7,542 bases of DNA from Verrucomicrobiales bacterium. Lineage in GTDB: Bacteria; Verrucomicrobiota; Verrucomicrobiae; Limisphaerales; UBA9464. This document shows positions 1-6,725 of the stretch, one piece after another (position 1 is the first letter of the stretch; each line of letters starts with the position of its first letter). Where the stretch lies: positions 1-7,542 of the forward strand of contig SXXZ01000199.1 in NCBI GenBank assembly GCA_005789375.1, given 5' to 3'. Under the pieces are notes generated by a model. That model saw only the letters and a list, made by a program, of their open reading frames with translations. It was not told the DNA's origin and ran no database searches. The translations under genes were made by a program, and so were the position numbers.

Positions 1-1415
1 AACTTGACGGCCGGCATGGCGCTGATCCGGAGGCGTTCCCAGACGAGGCGTCGGCCGGTTTTCCAGGTGGACATGATGAGGAACATCGCTCCGGCGATGA
101 GCAGCGGGAACCAACCGCCGTGGGGAATCTTCAACAAGTTGGCCACTGCCAGGGGGCCCTCCACCATAAGCATGCCACCGGCCACCAGCGAGGCATGAAG
201 TCGGGACCAACCGAACACCCGCTGAGAGGCGAAGAAGAAGAGAAGGGTGGTGGTCACCATGGTGAAGGTCACCGCGACTCCGTAGGCACTGGCCAAGTTT
301 TCCGAGGTCTTGAAGCCGAAGATGAGTCCGAGACAGGCAACCATCAGAGCGAAATTGACCTGAGGCATGTAAATCTGGCCACGCTCGTGTTCAGAGGTGT
401 GTTCGATGACGAGTCGCGGCATGTAGCCCAACTGAATGGCATGCATCGTCAGGGAGTAGGCCCCGGAGATGAGCGCTTGGGAGGCGATGATCGCCGCGGC
501 AGTGGCCAGAATCACCAGAGGGTACAGCGCCCACTGAGGGCAGAGTTGATAGAAGGGATTGAAAGTCGATGTCGCGGCAATTTCGGGCTGGGCTAACAGA
601 AGAGCGCCTTGGCCGAGGTAATTGAGGATCAGGGCCGGAAATACCGCCACAAACCAGGCCAGACGGATCGGGCGTGGCCCGAAATGCCCCATGTCTGCGT
701 AGAGCGCTTCACCGCCAGTGACCGCCAGCACGACGGAACCGAGGACCACCAAACCAATCTTTCCATGACCGGCCAAGAAGGACAGGCCGTGGAGGGGATT
801 GAAGGCTTTCAGGATCTCCGGTTGCATTAGGATGCCCCGGATCCCAAGCACGGCGATGGCCACGAACCAGACCAGCGTGATCGGGCCAAAGATCCGTCCG
901 ACCTTCGCCGTACCAAACCGCTGGGCTGCGAACAGGACGAGAATGATGATCACCGAGATAGGAAGGATGAATCGATCTAACCCAGCTCCGGCCATCTTCA
1001 AGCCTTCTACTGCTCCCAACACCGAGATGGCTGGCGTAATGATGCCGTCGCCATAGAGCAGGCAGGCCCCGCCGATGCCGATGGCGGCGAAGCTCTTGGC
1101 CAAGCGACTCCGGTGACCCGTTTTGGCTTCCGGAAAGGCCAAGGACAACAAAGCGAGGATTCCGCCTTCGCCCTTGTTGTCGGCTCGGAGCACGTAGACC
1201 AGGTATTTCACGGTCACGATCAGCAGCAGGGACCAGAGGATGAGCGATACCACCCCCAGAACATTGCTAGCGCTCACTGGCGCTCCATGACCCGGAGCGA
1301 AGCATTCTTTGAAGGCGTAAATCGGGCTGGTGCCGATGTCTCCATAGACAATGCCCAACGCGGCCATTGAAAGGCCGACCAAGCGTTTGCCAGTTGCGGG
1401 TGCGTGTTTGCTCAT
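1..1415 (-). CDS. kup: Kup-family low-affinity potassium uptake protein, C-terminus cut by window edge
   Basis: Inner-membrane K+ importer of the KUP/HAK/KT family, thought to work as a K+/H+ symporter. Translating the minus strand from the ATG at 1415 gives 471 codons with no stop. Family signatures run in order: GDIGTSPIYA (residues 25-34), YGDGIITPAISVLGAVEG (121-138), VTGGEALYADMGHFG (232-246), SQALISGAYSLTMHAIQLGY (312-331), QIYMPQVNF (347-355) and PHGGWFP (431-437). Many hydrophobic stretches match the usual 12 transmembrane segments. Kup proteins are normally about 620-650 residues, so roughly 150 residues, mainly the cytoplasmic C-terminal domain, lie outside the window. The start is chosen because the distance from Met1 to the GDIGTSP motif is typical. 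No Shine-Dalgarno is visible; the start codon overlaps the stop (ATGA) of a possible 33-codon leader ORF. A cyclic-di-AMP riboswitch lies in the leader, about 170 bases upstream. Confidence 0.96.
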   Translation of the reverse strand, partial: MSKHAPATGKRLVGLSMAALGIVYGDIGTSPIYAFKECFAPGHGAPVSASNVLGVVSLILWSLLLIVTVKYLVYVLRADNKGEGGILALLSLAFPEAKTGHRSRLAKSFAAIGIGGACLLYGDGIITPAISVLGAVEGLKMAGAGLDRFILPISVIIILVLFAAQRFGTAKVGRIFGPITLVWFVAIAVLGIRGILMQPEILKAFNPLHGLSFLAGHGKIGLVVLGSVVLAVTGGEALYADMGHFGPRPIRLAWFVAVFPALILNYLGQGALLLAQPEIAATSTFNPFYQLCPQWALYPLVILATAAAIIASQALISGAYSLTMHAIQLGYMPRLVIEHTSEHERGQIYMPQVNFALMVACLGLIFGFKTSENLASAYGVAVTFTMVTTTLLFFFASQRVFGWSRLHASLVAGGMLMVEGPLAVANLLKIPHGGWFPLLIAGAMFLIMSTWKTGRRLVWERLRISAMPAVK

Positions 1416-1583
1416 AGCAAGGGATTCGGGTGGGAGAGTGGCAGGGGATTGGCCACGACGACCTGATCTGGAATTACCAGAGCGGCCCTAGGCGTCGGGA
1501 GGAATGAGTTCATGATGTCTGCAACAGACCAGCGACCGAGGGTCACCGTTGTCGCAAGCCCGACTCCGCCGAACTGCGCACGA

Positions 1584-1750
1584 CCGGATACCCTTCCATA
1601 TGCCTGCGAGGTTAGCTGACGGGCTAGGGCCTGGAAGTGCCCCGGGTCGGTTTCCCTACCCTACGCCCCGTGCTGAAATCATGGATTGATTTCAGCCTTG
1701 GGTCCCCCGCGCTTGTTCGATTGGACACCGACCAAGCTTCGGCTGCTGGG
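1584..1750 (-). promoter_or_regulatory. Cyclic-di-AMP riboswitch (ydaO-yuaA class) in the kup leader
   Basis: Read on the minus strand, the leader carries the class's conserved blocks in order: GCCGAA (1743-1738), CGGGGGACCC (1709-1700), GGGGCGTAGGG (1669-1659) and the diagnostic 3' block CGTCAGCTAACCTCGCAGGC (1621-1602), followed by GGAAGGG. Pairings fit too: TAGGG (1663-1659) with CCCTA (1629-1625), GGGC (1668-1665) with GCCC (1624-1621), and GCC (1743-1741) with GGC (1604-1602), the last closing a P1-like stem that can continue as CCA (1749-1747) with TGG (1598-1596). A perfect 10-bp hairpin sits between two of the blocks. Known members bind c-di-AMP and switch off genes for K+ import, osmolyte uptake or wall hydrolases, so placement ahead of kup is the expected biology. 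The match is from memory of the consensus and the T. tengcongensis aptamer; the outer boundaries are approximate. No intrinsic terminator is evident between aptamer and kup, so the expression platform is unresolved. Confidence 0.87.
1672..1696 (-). other. Perfect 10-bp hairpin arm inside the riboswitch
   Basis: GCTGAAATCA and its exact complement TGATTTCAGC flank a 5-base loop. It lies between the GGGGGACCC and GGGGCG blocks of the c-di-AMP aptamer, where the T. tengcongensis aptamer I remember has only a short linker. It therefore looks like an extended peripheral stem rather than a protein operator, although a perfect dyad in double-stranded DNA could also be bound by a dimer. Confidence 0.75.
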
Positions 1751-1752
1751 TC

Positions 1753-1782
1753 GTGTTACGCCAGAACTCGGCCTTCTGTCAA
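1753..1782 (-). promoter_or_regulatory. Possible sigma70-type promoter of kup
   Basis: A perfect -35 hexamer TTGACA (1782-1777) is followed after 18 bases by TAACAC (1758-1753), a weak -10 matching 3 of 6 consensus positions. Transcription would begin near 1746, right at the 5' edge of the riboswitch, which is where a start is needed. The -10 is poor and the start would leave part of the outer P1 stem untranscribed, so this is a suggestion only. Confidence 0.3.
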
Positions 1783-1976
1783 TACGGGTGACGGTCGAGT
1801 CACGGTGGCGTCACAGGGGGTAATTACCGCTGGAGGGCAGGGGGGAGAATTTGCATGAGGCATCCATAAGAGGCGGGTTGCTCGGTGTTCTGGAGCGTTC
1901 TCGACCACTGAATAGACCTTCACCTTTGCAATTCGTCCCTTGACGGGCGGGGGCTGTCGGAGGTTCTTGGGAGTGC
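1783..1976. other. Divergent non-coding segment between kup leader and S46 gene
   Basis: No convincing gene is seen on either strand. It must contain the promoter of the S46 peptidase gene, but no good -35/-10 pair is visible. A GGAGG at 1959-1963 lies 13 bases before the S46 start, which is far for a Shine-Dalgarno; GGGAG at 1969-1973 is closer, 3 bases before the start. The word GTGTTCTGGAGCG at 1885-1897 recurs exactly at 5579-5591. Confidence 0.5.
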
Positions 1977-4055
1977 ATGTCGCGCAAGACGTTTCTGGCC
2001 GCCTCGCTGGCGGTTTTCTGCGGAACCGGGGCCCTTCGTTCTGACGAGGGAATGTGGCTTTACAATGATCCTCCCCGGGAACAGGTGCGCGCCAAGTATG
2101 GCTTTGAGATGACCGACGCTTGGCTGGAGCATCTTCAGAAGTCGTCGGTTCGGTTCAACTCCGGGGGCTCCGGATCGTTTGTCAGCGAAGACGGGTTAGT
2201 CTTGTCGAACCACCACGTCGGGGCTGACGCGCTCCAGAAGGTTTCAAGCGCCCAGAAGAACTACTTGCGCGATGGATTCTATGCCCGATCGCAGGCGGAG
2301 GAGATTCCCTGCGTAGACCTCGAGTTGAATGTTCTGCAATCCATTGCGGTAGTGACTGACCGGGTCAATGCCGCGGTGACGGCCGGCTTATCGCCCGAGG
2401 ATGCGGTGAAGGCCCGGCGCCGGGTCATGGCGGCCATCGAGAAGGAATCCCTCGACGCCACGGGCCTTCGGTCAGATGTGGTAACGCTTTATCAGGGAGG
2501 TGCCTATCACCTGTATCGATTCAAGAAATACACCGATGTCCGGTTGGTCTTTGCGCCGGAACAGCAGGTCGCATTCTTTGGTGGCGACCCCGACAACTTC
2601 GAGTATCCGCGCTTCGACCTCGATATCTGTTTTTTTCGAGCTTACGAAGACGGCAAACCCGTGAAGGTGCCGCACTCTCTGAAGTGGTCTAAGGCGGGGG
2701 CCGCTGAGGGCGAATTGACCTTCGTCTCGGGGCATCCGGGCCGCACGGAGCGCATGCTCACCGTCGCCGAGTTGGAGTACCTCCGCGACCGTCAGTACCC
2801 GATCACGTTGGCTTATCTCAAGCGCCGTGAGGTGCTCTTGAGGTCTTGGAGCGAGCGCAGTGCCGAGAATGCCCGGCGTGCGAAGGATGAACTCTTTGGC
2901 ATTCAGAACAGCCGCAAGGCCCGCGATGGCGGTCATGCCGGCCTTTACGATCCGGCCTTGATGCAGTCCAAGCGCCAGCAAGAGATGGCCTTGCGCACGA
3001 AGTTCGCCGCCAATCCGGCCTTTGCCTCCGCCGCAGCGGCCTATGACCAGATCCAGCAGGCCCAGTCGTCGATCGCGCGGTATGAGCGGGTCCACCGATT
3101 GCTGGAAGCCGGACAGGCCTTCCAGTCAGAACTCTTCGATATTGCCCACATCCTGGTCCGGGCGGCCGGAGAATATCCCAAGGCCGACGGGGAACGTCTG
3201 CGCGAGTTTGCCGAGGCCGGACGAGCATCGTTGGAGATGAGTCTTTTCTCCGACAAGCCCATCCACAATGACCTCGAGATCATTAGCTTGGCCGATTCGT
3301 TGACCTATCTGAACGAGCAACTCGGAGCGGAGTATCCGGTCGTCAAGAAGGTGATGGCCGGCAAGTCGCCGCGGGCCCGTGCTGCAGAACTCATTAATGG
3401 CAGTCGCCTGCGCTCGGTCGATGAGCGTCGTCGGCTCTACAAGGGCGGCACGTCAGCCATCGATGCCTCTGAGGATCCCCTCATTTTGGTGGCCAAGTCG
3501 GTGGATGCTGAGGCACGCGAAGTGCGGCAGTTGATGGAGGCCCAAGCCGAGATCAAGAAGCAGGCGCATGCAGCGATCGCGTCTGCCCGCTTTGCTCTGG
3601 AAAGCAAGGGGCAGTATCCGGACGCCACCTTCACCCTGCGGCTCTCCTACGGGGTAGTGAAGGGGTACACTTCGCTAGGTAAGGCCATCCCGGCGACGAC
3701 GTCGCTGGGCGGAATCTTTGAGCGTTCCGCCGAAATGGAGGGTCGCCCTCCGTTTGATTTGCCCGAACGCTGGCAGAAGAAACGCCGCGCCCTCCATGCC
3801 GAAGCCCCGTTCAACTTTGTCTCCACCCACGATATCATCGGAGGCAACTCGGGCAGTCCGGTGGTGAATCGGAAGGGCGAATTTGTGGGCATTATCTTCG
3901 ATGGCAACATCGAGTCGTTGGTGCTGGGGTTTGCCTATGAAGAAACCCAAGCCCGGGCCCTTTCGGTCCACAGCGCGGGTATCTTGGAGGCGCTTCGCAG
4001 CGTCTACGCCGCCAAGCCTCTAGTTGAGGAATTAGTCACCGGCCAGCGAAAGTGA
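1977..4055 (+). CDS. Secreted S46-family serine dipeptidyl-peptidase (DPP7/DPP11-like)
   Basis: Periplasmic exopeptidase that removes dipeptides from peptide N-termini. Residues 1-22 form a signal peptide (basic MSRK, hydrophobic core to about residue 20), and the mature chain begins near DEGMW, a start seen in the family. The chymotrypsin-fold catalytic triad is readable: His80 in LSNHHV (residues 76-81), Asp216 in YPRFDLDICFFR (210-221) and Ser625 in GGNSGSPV (622-629). The middle, about residues 280-560, is charged and mostly helical, like the regulatory helical domain of S46 enzymes. At 692 residues it is close to the usual 700-720. Eighteen residues after the catalytic Ser is Gly643 in FDGN; bacterial DPP11 has Arg there for Asp/Glu specificity, whereas DPP7 has Gly. 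A preference for hydrophobic or non-acidic residues at the penultimate position is therefore inferred. It stands alone on the plus strand, divergent from kup and convergent with the amidase gene. Confidence 0.95.
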   Translation: MSRKTFLAASLAVFCGTGALRSDEGMWLYNDPPREQVRAKYGFEMTDAWLEHLQKSSVRFNSGGSGSFVSEDGLVLSNHHVGADALQKVSSAQKNYLRDGFYARSQAEEIPCVDLELNVLQSIAVVTDRVNAAVTAGLSPEDAVKARRRVMAAIEKESLDATGLRSDVVTLYQGGAYHLYRFKKYTDVRLVFAPEQQVAFFGGDPDNFEYPRFDLDICFFRAYEDGKPVKVPHSLKWSKAGAAEGELTFVSGHPGRTERMLTVAELEYLRDRQYPITLAYLKRREVLLRSWSERSAENARRAKDELFGIQNSRKARDGGHAGLYDPALMQSKRQQEMALRTKFAANPAFASAAAAYDQIQQAQSSIARYERVHRLLEAGQAFQSELFDIAHILVRAAGEYPKADGERLREFAEAGRASLEMSLFSDKPIHNDLEIISLADSLTYLNEQLGAEYPVVKKVMAGKSPRARAAELINGSRLRSVDERRRLYKGGTSAIDASEDPLILVAKSVDAEAREVRQLMEAQAEIKKQAHAAIASARFALESKGQYPDATFTLRLSYGVVKGYTSLGKAIPATTSLGGIFERSAEMEGRPPFDLPERWQKKRRALHAEAPFNFVSTHDIIGGNSGSPVVNRKGEFVGIIFDGNIESLVLGFAYEETQARALSVHSAGILEALRSVYAAKPLVEELVTGQRK

Positions 4056-4061
4056 GCGGAG

Positions 4062-4084
4062 GCGGGGGGGCTTTTGCTCCCCGC
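4062..4084 (+). terminator. Weak stem-loop just after the S46 stop
   Basis: GCGGGG (4062-4067) can pair with CCCCGC (4079-4084) seven bases after the stop codon; the 11-base loop contains TTTT. The same arm could instead pair with a second CCCCGC at 4091-4096, because TTGCTCCCCGC is tandemly repeated (4074-4084 and 4086-4096). No T-tract follows, so an intrinsic terminator is doubtful. Confidence 0.25.
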
Positions 4085-4296
4085 ATTGCTCCCCGCGGAC
4101 CGGTTGCTGCGTCAGAAGCGTTCGAGTGGTTCGCTCTGTGTTCGGCCGTCAGAAGCGTTCCTTGTCTGGCTGCCTGCCCGCTCATTTCAGCAGCACGGAG
4201 TCGGGGTGGAGCGATTGCTCACAGGCGTGGCGTTGGCTCCCGGTTGTATTGGCTCTCAGCAACGTTCCGGAATCCACGGAAAGTTGCCGGTTCAAA

Positions 4297-4335
4297 ATCC
4301 GAGGTTTTTCCGGATCCTCGGATGGGTTTTCTTCT
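4297..4335. terminator. Possible bidirectional terminator between convergent genes
   Basis: ATCCGAGG (4297-4304) and CCTCGGAT (4316-4323) form a perfect 8-bp stem with an 11-base loop. On the plus strand it is followed by the T-rich GGGTTTTCTTCT; on the minus strand the stem runs directly into a short T run. That would suit two genes converging on this gap. It lies about 240 bases after the S46 stop and 270 bases after the amidase stop, and both T-tracts are short, so confidence is moderate. Confidence 0.4.
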
Positions 4336-4590
4336 AGGATGAATGCCCGCGTCTCTTACTTCTTCCAGATGAGGCTGAATGCGTCCGGGGCCCACCAGAG
4401 TTGATCAGAATTCCCTCGGGTAACCGACAAGCTGAGGCCGGATCAATGATCCGTTGAGTTTCTGAGTTCAGTGGTTTCCAAACCGGCAAGTTGCATTGGT
4501 CTTCACACCGTCACTGACAATTCGCCTCGGTTGAGTTTTCTGGGGCCAGTCACCGCAGGCGGTTTTGGCGAAGGAGTTTGTCGCCGGGAC

Positions 4591-5571
4591 TCACTCCGGG
4601 GTGCCGCGCTCAACGAGCTTTTTATGGCGGAGGATGCCGTCAGCAATGGCGGCGGCGAGTTGGTCTCGTGATTTTTTAGAGTCCATCAGCCGGGTGTCAC
4701 CAGGGTGGGTCATGTAGCCGCCCTCGATGAGGAGTCCGGGCATTCGCAGCAACGTCAATTCTTTGAAGCGGGCCCGGCGCACCCCCCGATCGGCCAAGGG
4801 GGTCTGATCGAGGATGGCCCGATGGACGAGGTGGGCGAGGGTGACGTTCTCGCGGTCGAAGCGGTTGGCGTCGAAACCGGCCATCCGACCGTGCCGTTGG
4901 GAATCATTGCTCGAAGGGGACCCAGCAGGCGTCAGGCAATAGGTTTCGAGGCCTTGCACCGCGTCATTTCCGGGCCCATCGAACCCATTGAAATGCAGGC
5001 TGACGTACAGGTCGGCGTTTGCGCGGTTGGCCTCCGTCGCACGATCTGGAAGGGCGATGAACCGGTCCGAGCTACGGATGAACACCACCTGAAAACCCGA
5101 CGCCTTGAGGTGTCGTGCCAGGTCGATGGCCAGATCCAGCGTGTAGTTTTTCTCCATCCGACGACCCTCCATGTTGCCGGGATCTCGACCACCGTGCCCG
5201 GCATTGATGGCGATCCGCTTAATGGGGCGTGAAGTGCGCTTGGGCGGGGTCAATAGCGGCGCCATGAGCGAATCGATATCGCGCTGGGAGACCCGGAAAT
5301 GGCCACCTTCGACTGAGATTCGGTCCGAAAGGCGAAACTCCACCTCGTTGAAGCTCATCCGATCGGAGTCCTTCCGGAACCGCATGCGCGTCCAGCGGTT
5401 GGTCAAAAGGAGTTCTTCACCCGAAGTGATGGGCCGCAACTGCAGACCGCGTCCCCAGTTGGCCAAGTCGCGAAATCCGGGTTCCCAGTCCCGAGCCTGA
5501 ACGAGGCCAGACACCCATGTCAGAGCCAGAATGCAGGAGACTCGCAGCCAGCGAGTTAAGGACGCAGACAT
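4591..5571 (-). CDS. Secreted N-acetylmuramoyl-L-alanine amidase (Amidase_3)
   Basis: Zinc enzyme that cleaves the amide bond between N-acetylmuramic acid and L-alanine of the peptidoglycan stem peptide, acting in the periplasm. With the start at 5571 it has 326 residues: a signal peptide (MSASLTRWLRVSC, hydrophobic to about residue 24), a small beta-rich N-terminal region (about 45-105) resembling copper-amine-oxidase N-terminal-like domains, then Amidase_3 from about residue 117 to the end. Metal ligands are His126 (AGHGGRDPG), Glu140 (EKNYTLD) and His193 (VSLHFN); the catalytic Glu283 sits in LLIEGGYMTHP. The open frame continues 57 codons upstream into the end of the M29 gene, but that extension is Arg/Pro-rich and would bury the signal peptide, so the inner ATG is chosen. 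It has no clear Shine-Dalgarno. It follows the M29 gene by 38 bases and is probably co-transcribed. AmiC-type division amidase is possible, but no AMIN domain is seen. Confidence 0.93.
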   Translation of the reverse strand: MSASLTRWLRVSCILALTWVSGLVQARDWEPGFRDLANWGRGLQLRPITSGEELLLTNRWTRMRFRKDSDRMSFNEVEFRLSDRISVEGGHFRVSQRDIDSLMAPLLTPPKRTSRPIKRIAINAGHGGRDPGNMEGRRMEKNYTLDLAIDLARHLKASGFQVVFIRSSDRFIALPDRATEANRANADLYVSLHFNGFDGPGNDAVQGLETYCLTPAGSPSSNDSQRHGRMAGFDANRFDRENVTLAHLVHRAILDQTPLADRGVRRARFKELTLLRMPGLLIEGGYMTHPGDTRLMDSKKSRDQLAAAIADGILRHKKLVERGTPE

Positions 5572-5594
5572 GGGGGGTGTGTTCTGGAGCGGAC

Positions 5595-5608
5595 GGGTTT
5601 TATAACCC
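5595..5608. other. Short palindrome in the M29-amidase gap
   Basis: GGGTT (5595-5599) and AACCC (5604-5608) form a 5-bp stem with a 4-base loop in the 38-base gap. The minus strand reads TATAAA here, a good -10 match, but no -35 is visible at the right spacing. It could be a small intercistronic hairpin or an internal promoter for the amidase gene; neither is certain. Confidence 0.3.
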
Positions 5609-5609
5609 C

Positions 5610-6725
5610 TCAGCGGAGGTTTTCCGGATTGAGCCCGTGGAGGTCCTTCGGCACGAAAAGACCATCTCGCCGGATGATTTCGGAATCGAACCAAACCTCG
5701 CCGCCGCCCCACTCCGGGCGCTGGATTTGCACCATGTCCCAATGAACGGCAGACTTGTTGCCATTGCCCGGATCTTCGTAGGCCTGACCCGGAGTGAAGT
5801 GCAGGGAACCAGCGATCTTTTCATCGAACAAGATGTCGCACATCGGGTTGAGGATGAAGGGATTGAACCCGAGGCTGAACTCGCCGATGGACCGGGCTCC
5901 TGCGTCCATATCGAGGATCTCGTTGAGCTTGCGCTCGGTGCCGCCCTGACAAGTGGCCTTGATGATACGACCCTCTTTCAGTTCCAGGCGGATGCCCTCG
6001 AACTTGGTGCCGGCATACAGGGTCGGCGTATTGAAGGTGATCACGCCATTGGCCGATTTGAGCGTGGGACAACTGAAGCACTCGCCATCGGGAATATTGC
6101 GCAAGCCCTCGCAGGGCTTGGCTCCGATATTCTTGATGGAGAAGGAGAGATCGGTGCCCGGTGCTACCAACCGCACCTTGTCGGCCTTGATCATGCGCTT
6201 CTCCAGAGGCTTCACAGCTCGCGCCATCTTGGCGTAGTCCATTGTGCACACGTCGAAGTAGAACTTCTCGAAGGCCTCAGTGCTCATGTTGGCCGACTGA
6301 GCCATGCTCGGCGTCGGCCAGCGCAGGACGCACCAGCGAGTCTTGTTGATGCGGTGATCGAGAGCCGGCCGGAGAGTCTTAGAATAGAGCCGGGTCTTCT
6401 CGGACGGCACATCGCTGTTCTCGCTGGCGTTGTTCGCGCCGCGGATGGCGATGTAAGCCTGCATCTTGCGGATGCGGTTCAGTTCGAGATCCCGCACCAG
6501 TTTGGCATGACGCTCATCGGTTCCGATCTGAACCTCGCGGAGGATCCGCGAATGGCGCATCTCCACAATCGGAGTGGCACCGACGGCCCGAGTGGCGCGG
6601 ATGAGTTCCACGGCCATCGCATCCGGAGTATCGACTAGGTCGAGCAAGATGTTCTCTCCCGCCTTTAGTTCGCAGGAGTATTCGATGAGAAGCTTGGCCA
6701 GTTTGGCGTAACGCGAGTCGCTCAT
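5610..6725 (-). CDS. M29-family metallo-aminopeptidase (AmpS/PepS/aminopeptidase T-like)
   Basis: Cytoplasmic dinuclear-metal exopeptidase that removes N-terminal amino acids from short peptides. The 371-residue protein has the two-part M29 layout: an N-terminal Rossmann-like part (about 1-180) and a C-terminal metal-binding part. The five expected ligands appear in family order: Glu215 (IPDGECFSCP), Glu282 (SIGEFSLGFNP), His309 (GSLHFTPGQAYED), His328 and Asp330 (SAVHWDMV). Family members are about 370-415 residues, so it looks complete. There is no signal peptide. The ATG at 6725 is chosen because MSDSRYAKLAKLLIEYSCELKAGE is a typical M29 N-terminus. No Shine-Dalgarno precedes it; a TATAG lies 10 bases before the ATG and, if used as a -10 element, would give an almost leaderless mRNA. 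It is probably the first gene of an operon with the amidase. Substrate preference cannot be read from the sequence. Confidence 0.94.
   Translation of the reverse strand: MSDSRYAKLAKLLIEYSCELKAGENILLDLVDTPDAMAVELIRATRAVGATPIVEMRHSRILREVQIGTDERHAKLVRDLELNRIRKMQAYIAIRGANNASENSDVPSEKTRLYSKTLRPALDHRINKTRWCVLRWPTPSMAQSANMSTEAFEKFYFDVCTMDYAKMARAVKPLEKRMIKADKVRLVAPGTDLSFSIKNIGAKPCEGLRNIPDGECFSCPTLKSANGVITFNTPTLYAGTKFEGIRLELKEGRIIKATCQGGTERKLNEILDMDAGARSIGEFSLGFNPFILNPMCDILFDEKIAGSLHFTPGQAYEDPGNGNKSAVHWDMVQIQRPEWGGGEVWFDSEIIRRDGLFVPKDLHGLNPENLR

Larger units (their letters stand above)
4056..4590. other. Convergent non-coding gap between S46 and amidase genes
   Basis: 535 bases separate the two convergent stops. 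Short open frames here have no recognisable domain, overlap one another in different frames, and lack a start signal, so none is called. Contents seen: a tandem TTGCTCCCCGC (4074-4096), a 14-base direct repeat CGTCAGAAGCGTTC (4110-4123 and 4147-4160), a terminator-like hairpin (4297-4323), and two small palindromes, CGGATCA-a-TGATCCG (4439-4453) and GGTTT-cc-AAACC (4473-4484). The amount of repeated and palindromic sequence suggests a decayed or REP-like region, but no transposase remnant is recognisable. Confidence 0.55.

Noticed and set aside
120..596. A 158-codon plus-strand open frame opposite kup
   Set aside because: It lies antisense to a clearly conserved transporter; its product is rich in Gly, Glu, His and Arg with no domain.
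1637..1858. A 73-codon plus-strand open frame in the divergent gap
   Set aside because: It overlaps the riboswitch, which explains the sequence conservation expected there, and its product has no recognisable feature.
2472..3095. A 207-codon minus-strand open frame inside the S46 gene
   Set aside because: The plus strand encodes the intact S46 peptidase here; the antisense frame has no motif or initiation signal.
4052..4404. Three overlapping 87-96 codon open frames after the S46 stop
   Set aside because: They sit in different frames of a repeat-bearing GC-rich segment, with no domain, and one spans the terminator-like hairpin.
4534..4590. A terminator directly after the amidase stop on the minus strand
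   Set aside because: The candidate stems (GGCGA/TCGCC and CCGC/GCGG) are very short and are followed by A runs, not T runs, in the minus-strand direction.
4471..4671. A 66-codon plus-strand open frame overlapping the amidase 3' end
   Set aside because: Antisense to the amidase C-terminus, no domain and no start signal.
5572..5742. 57-codon N-terminal extension of the amidase frame
   Set aside because: It overlaps the end of the M29 gene and would place Arg/Pro-rich sequence before an evident signal peptide.
5517..6638. A 373-codon open frame on the plus strand opposite the M29 gene
   Set aside because: It is the antisense of a gene with all five M29 metal ligands. Its His/Leu/Glu/Gly-rich sequence contains no recognisable domain and looks like a mirror of the M29 codon use in GC-rich DNA.
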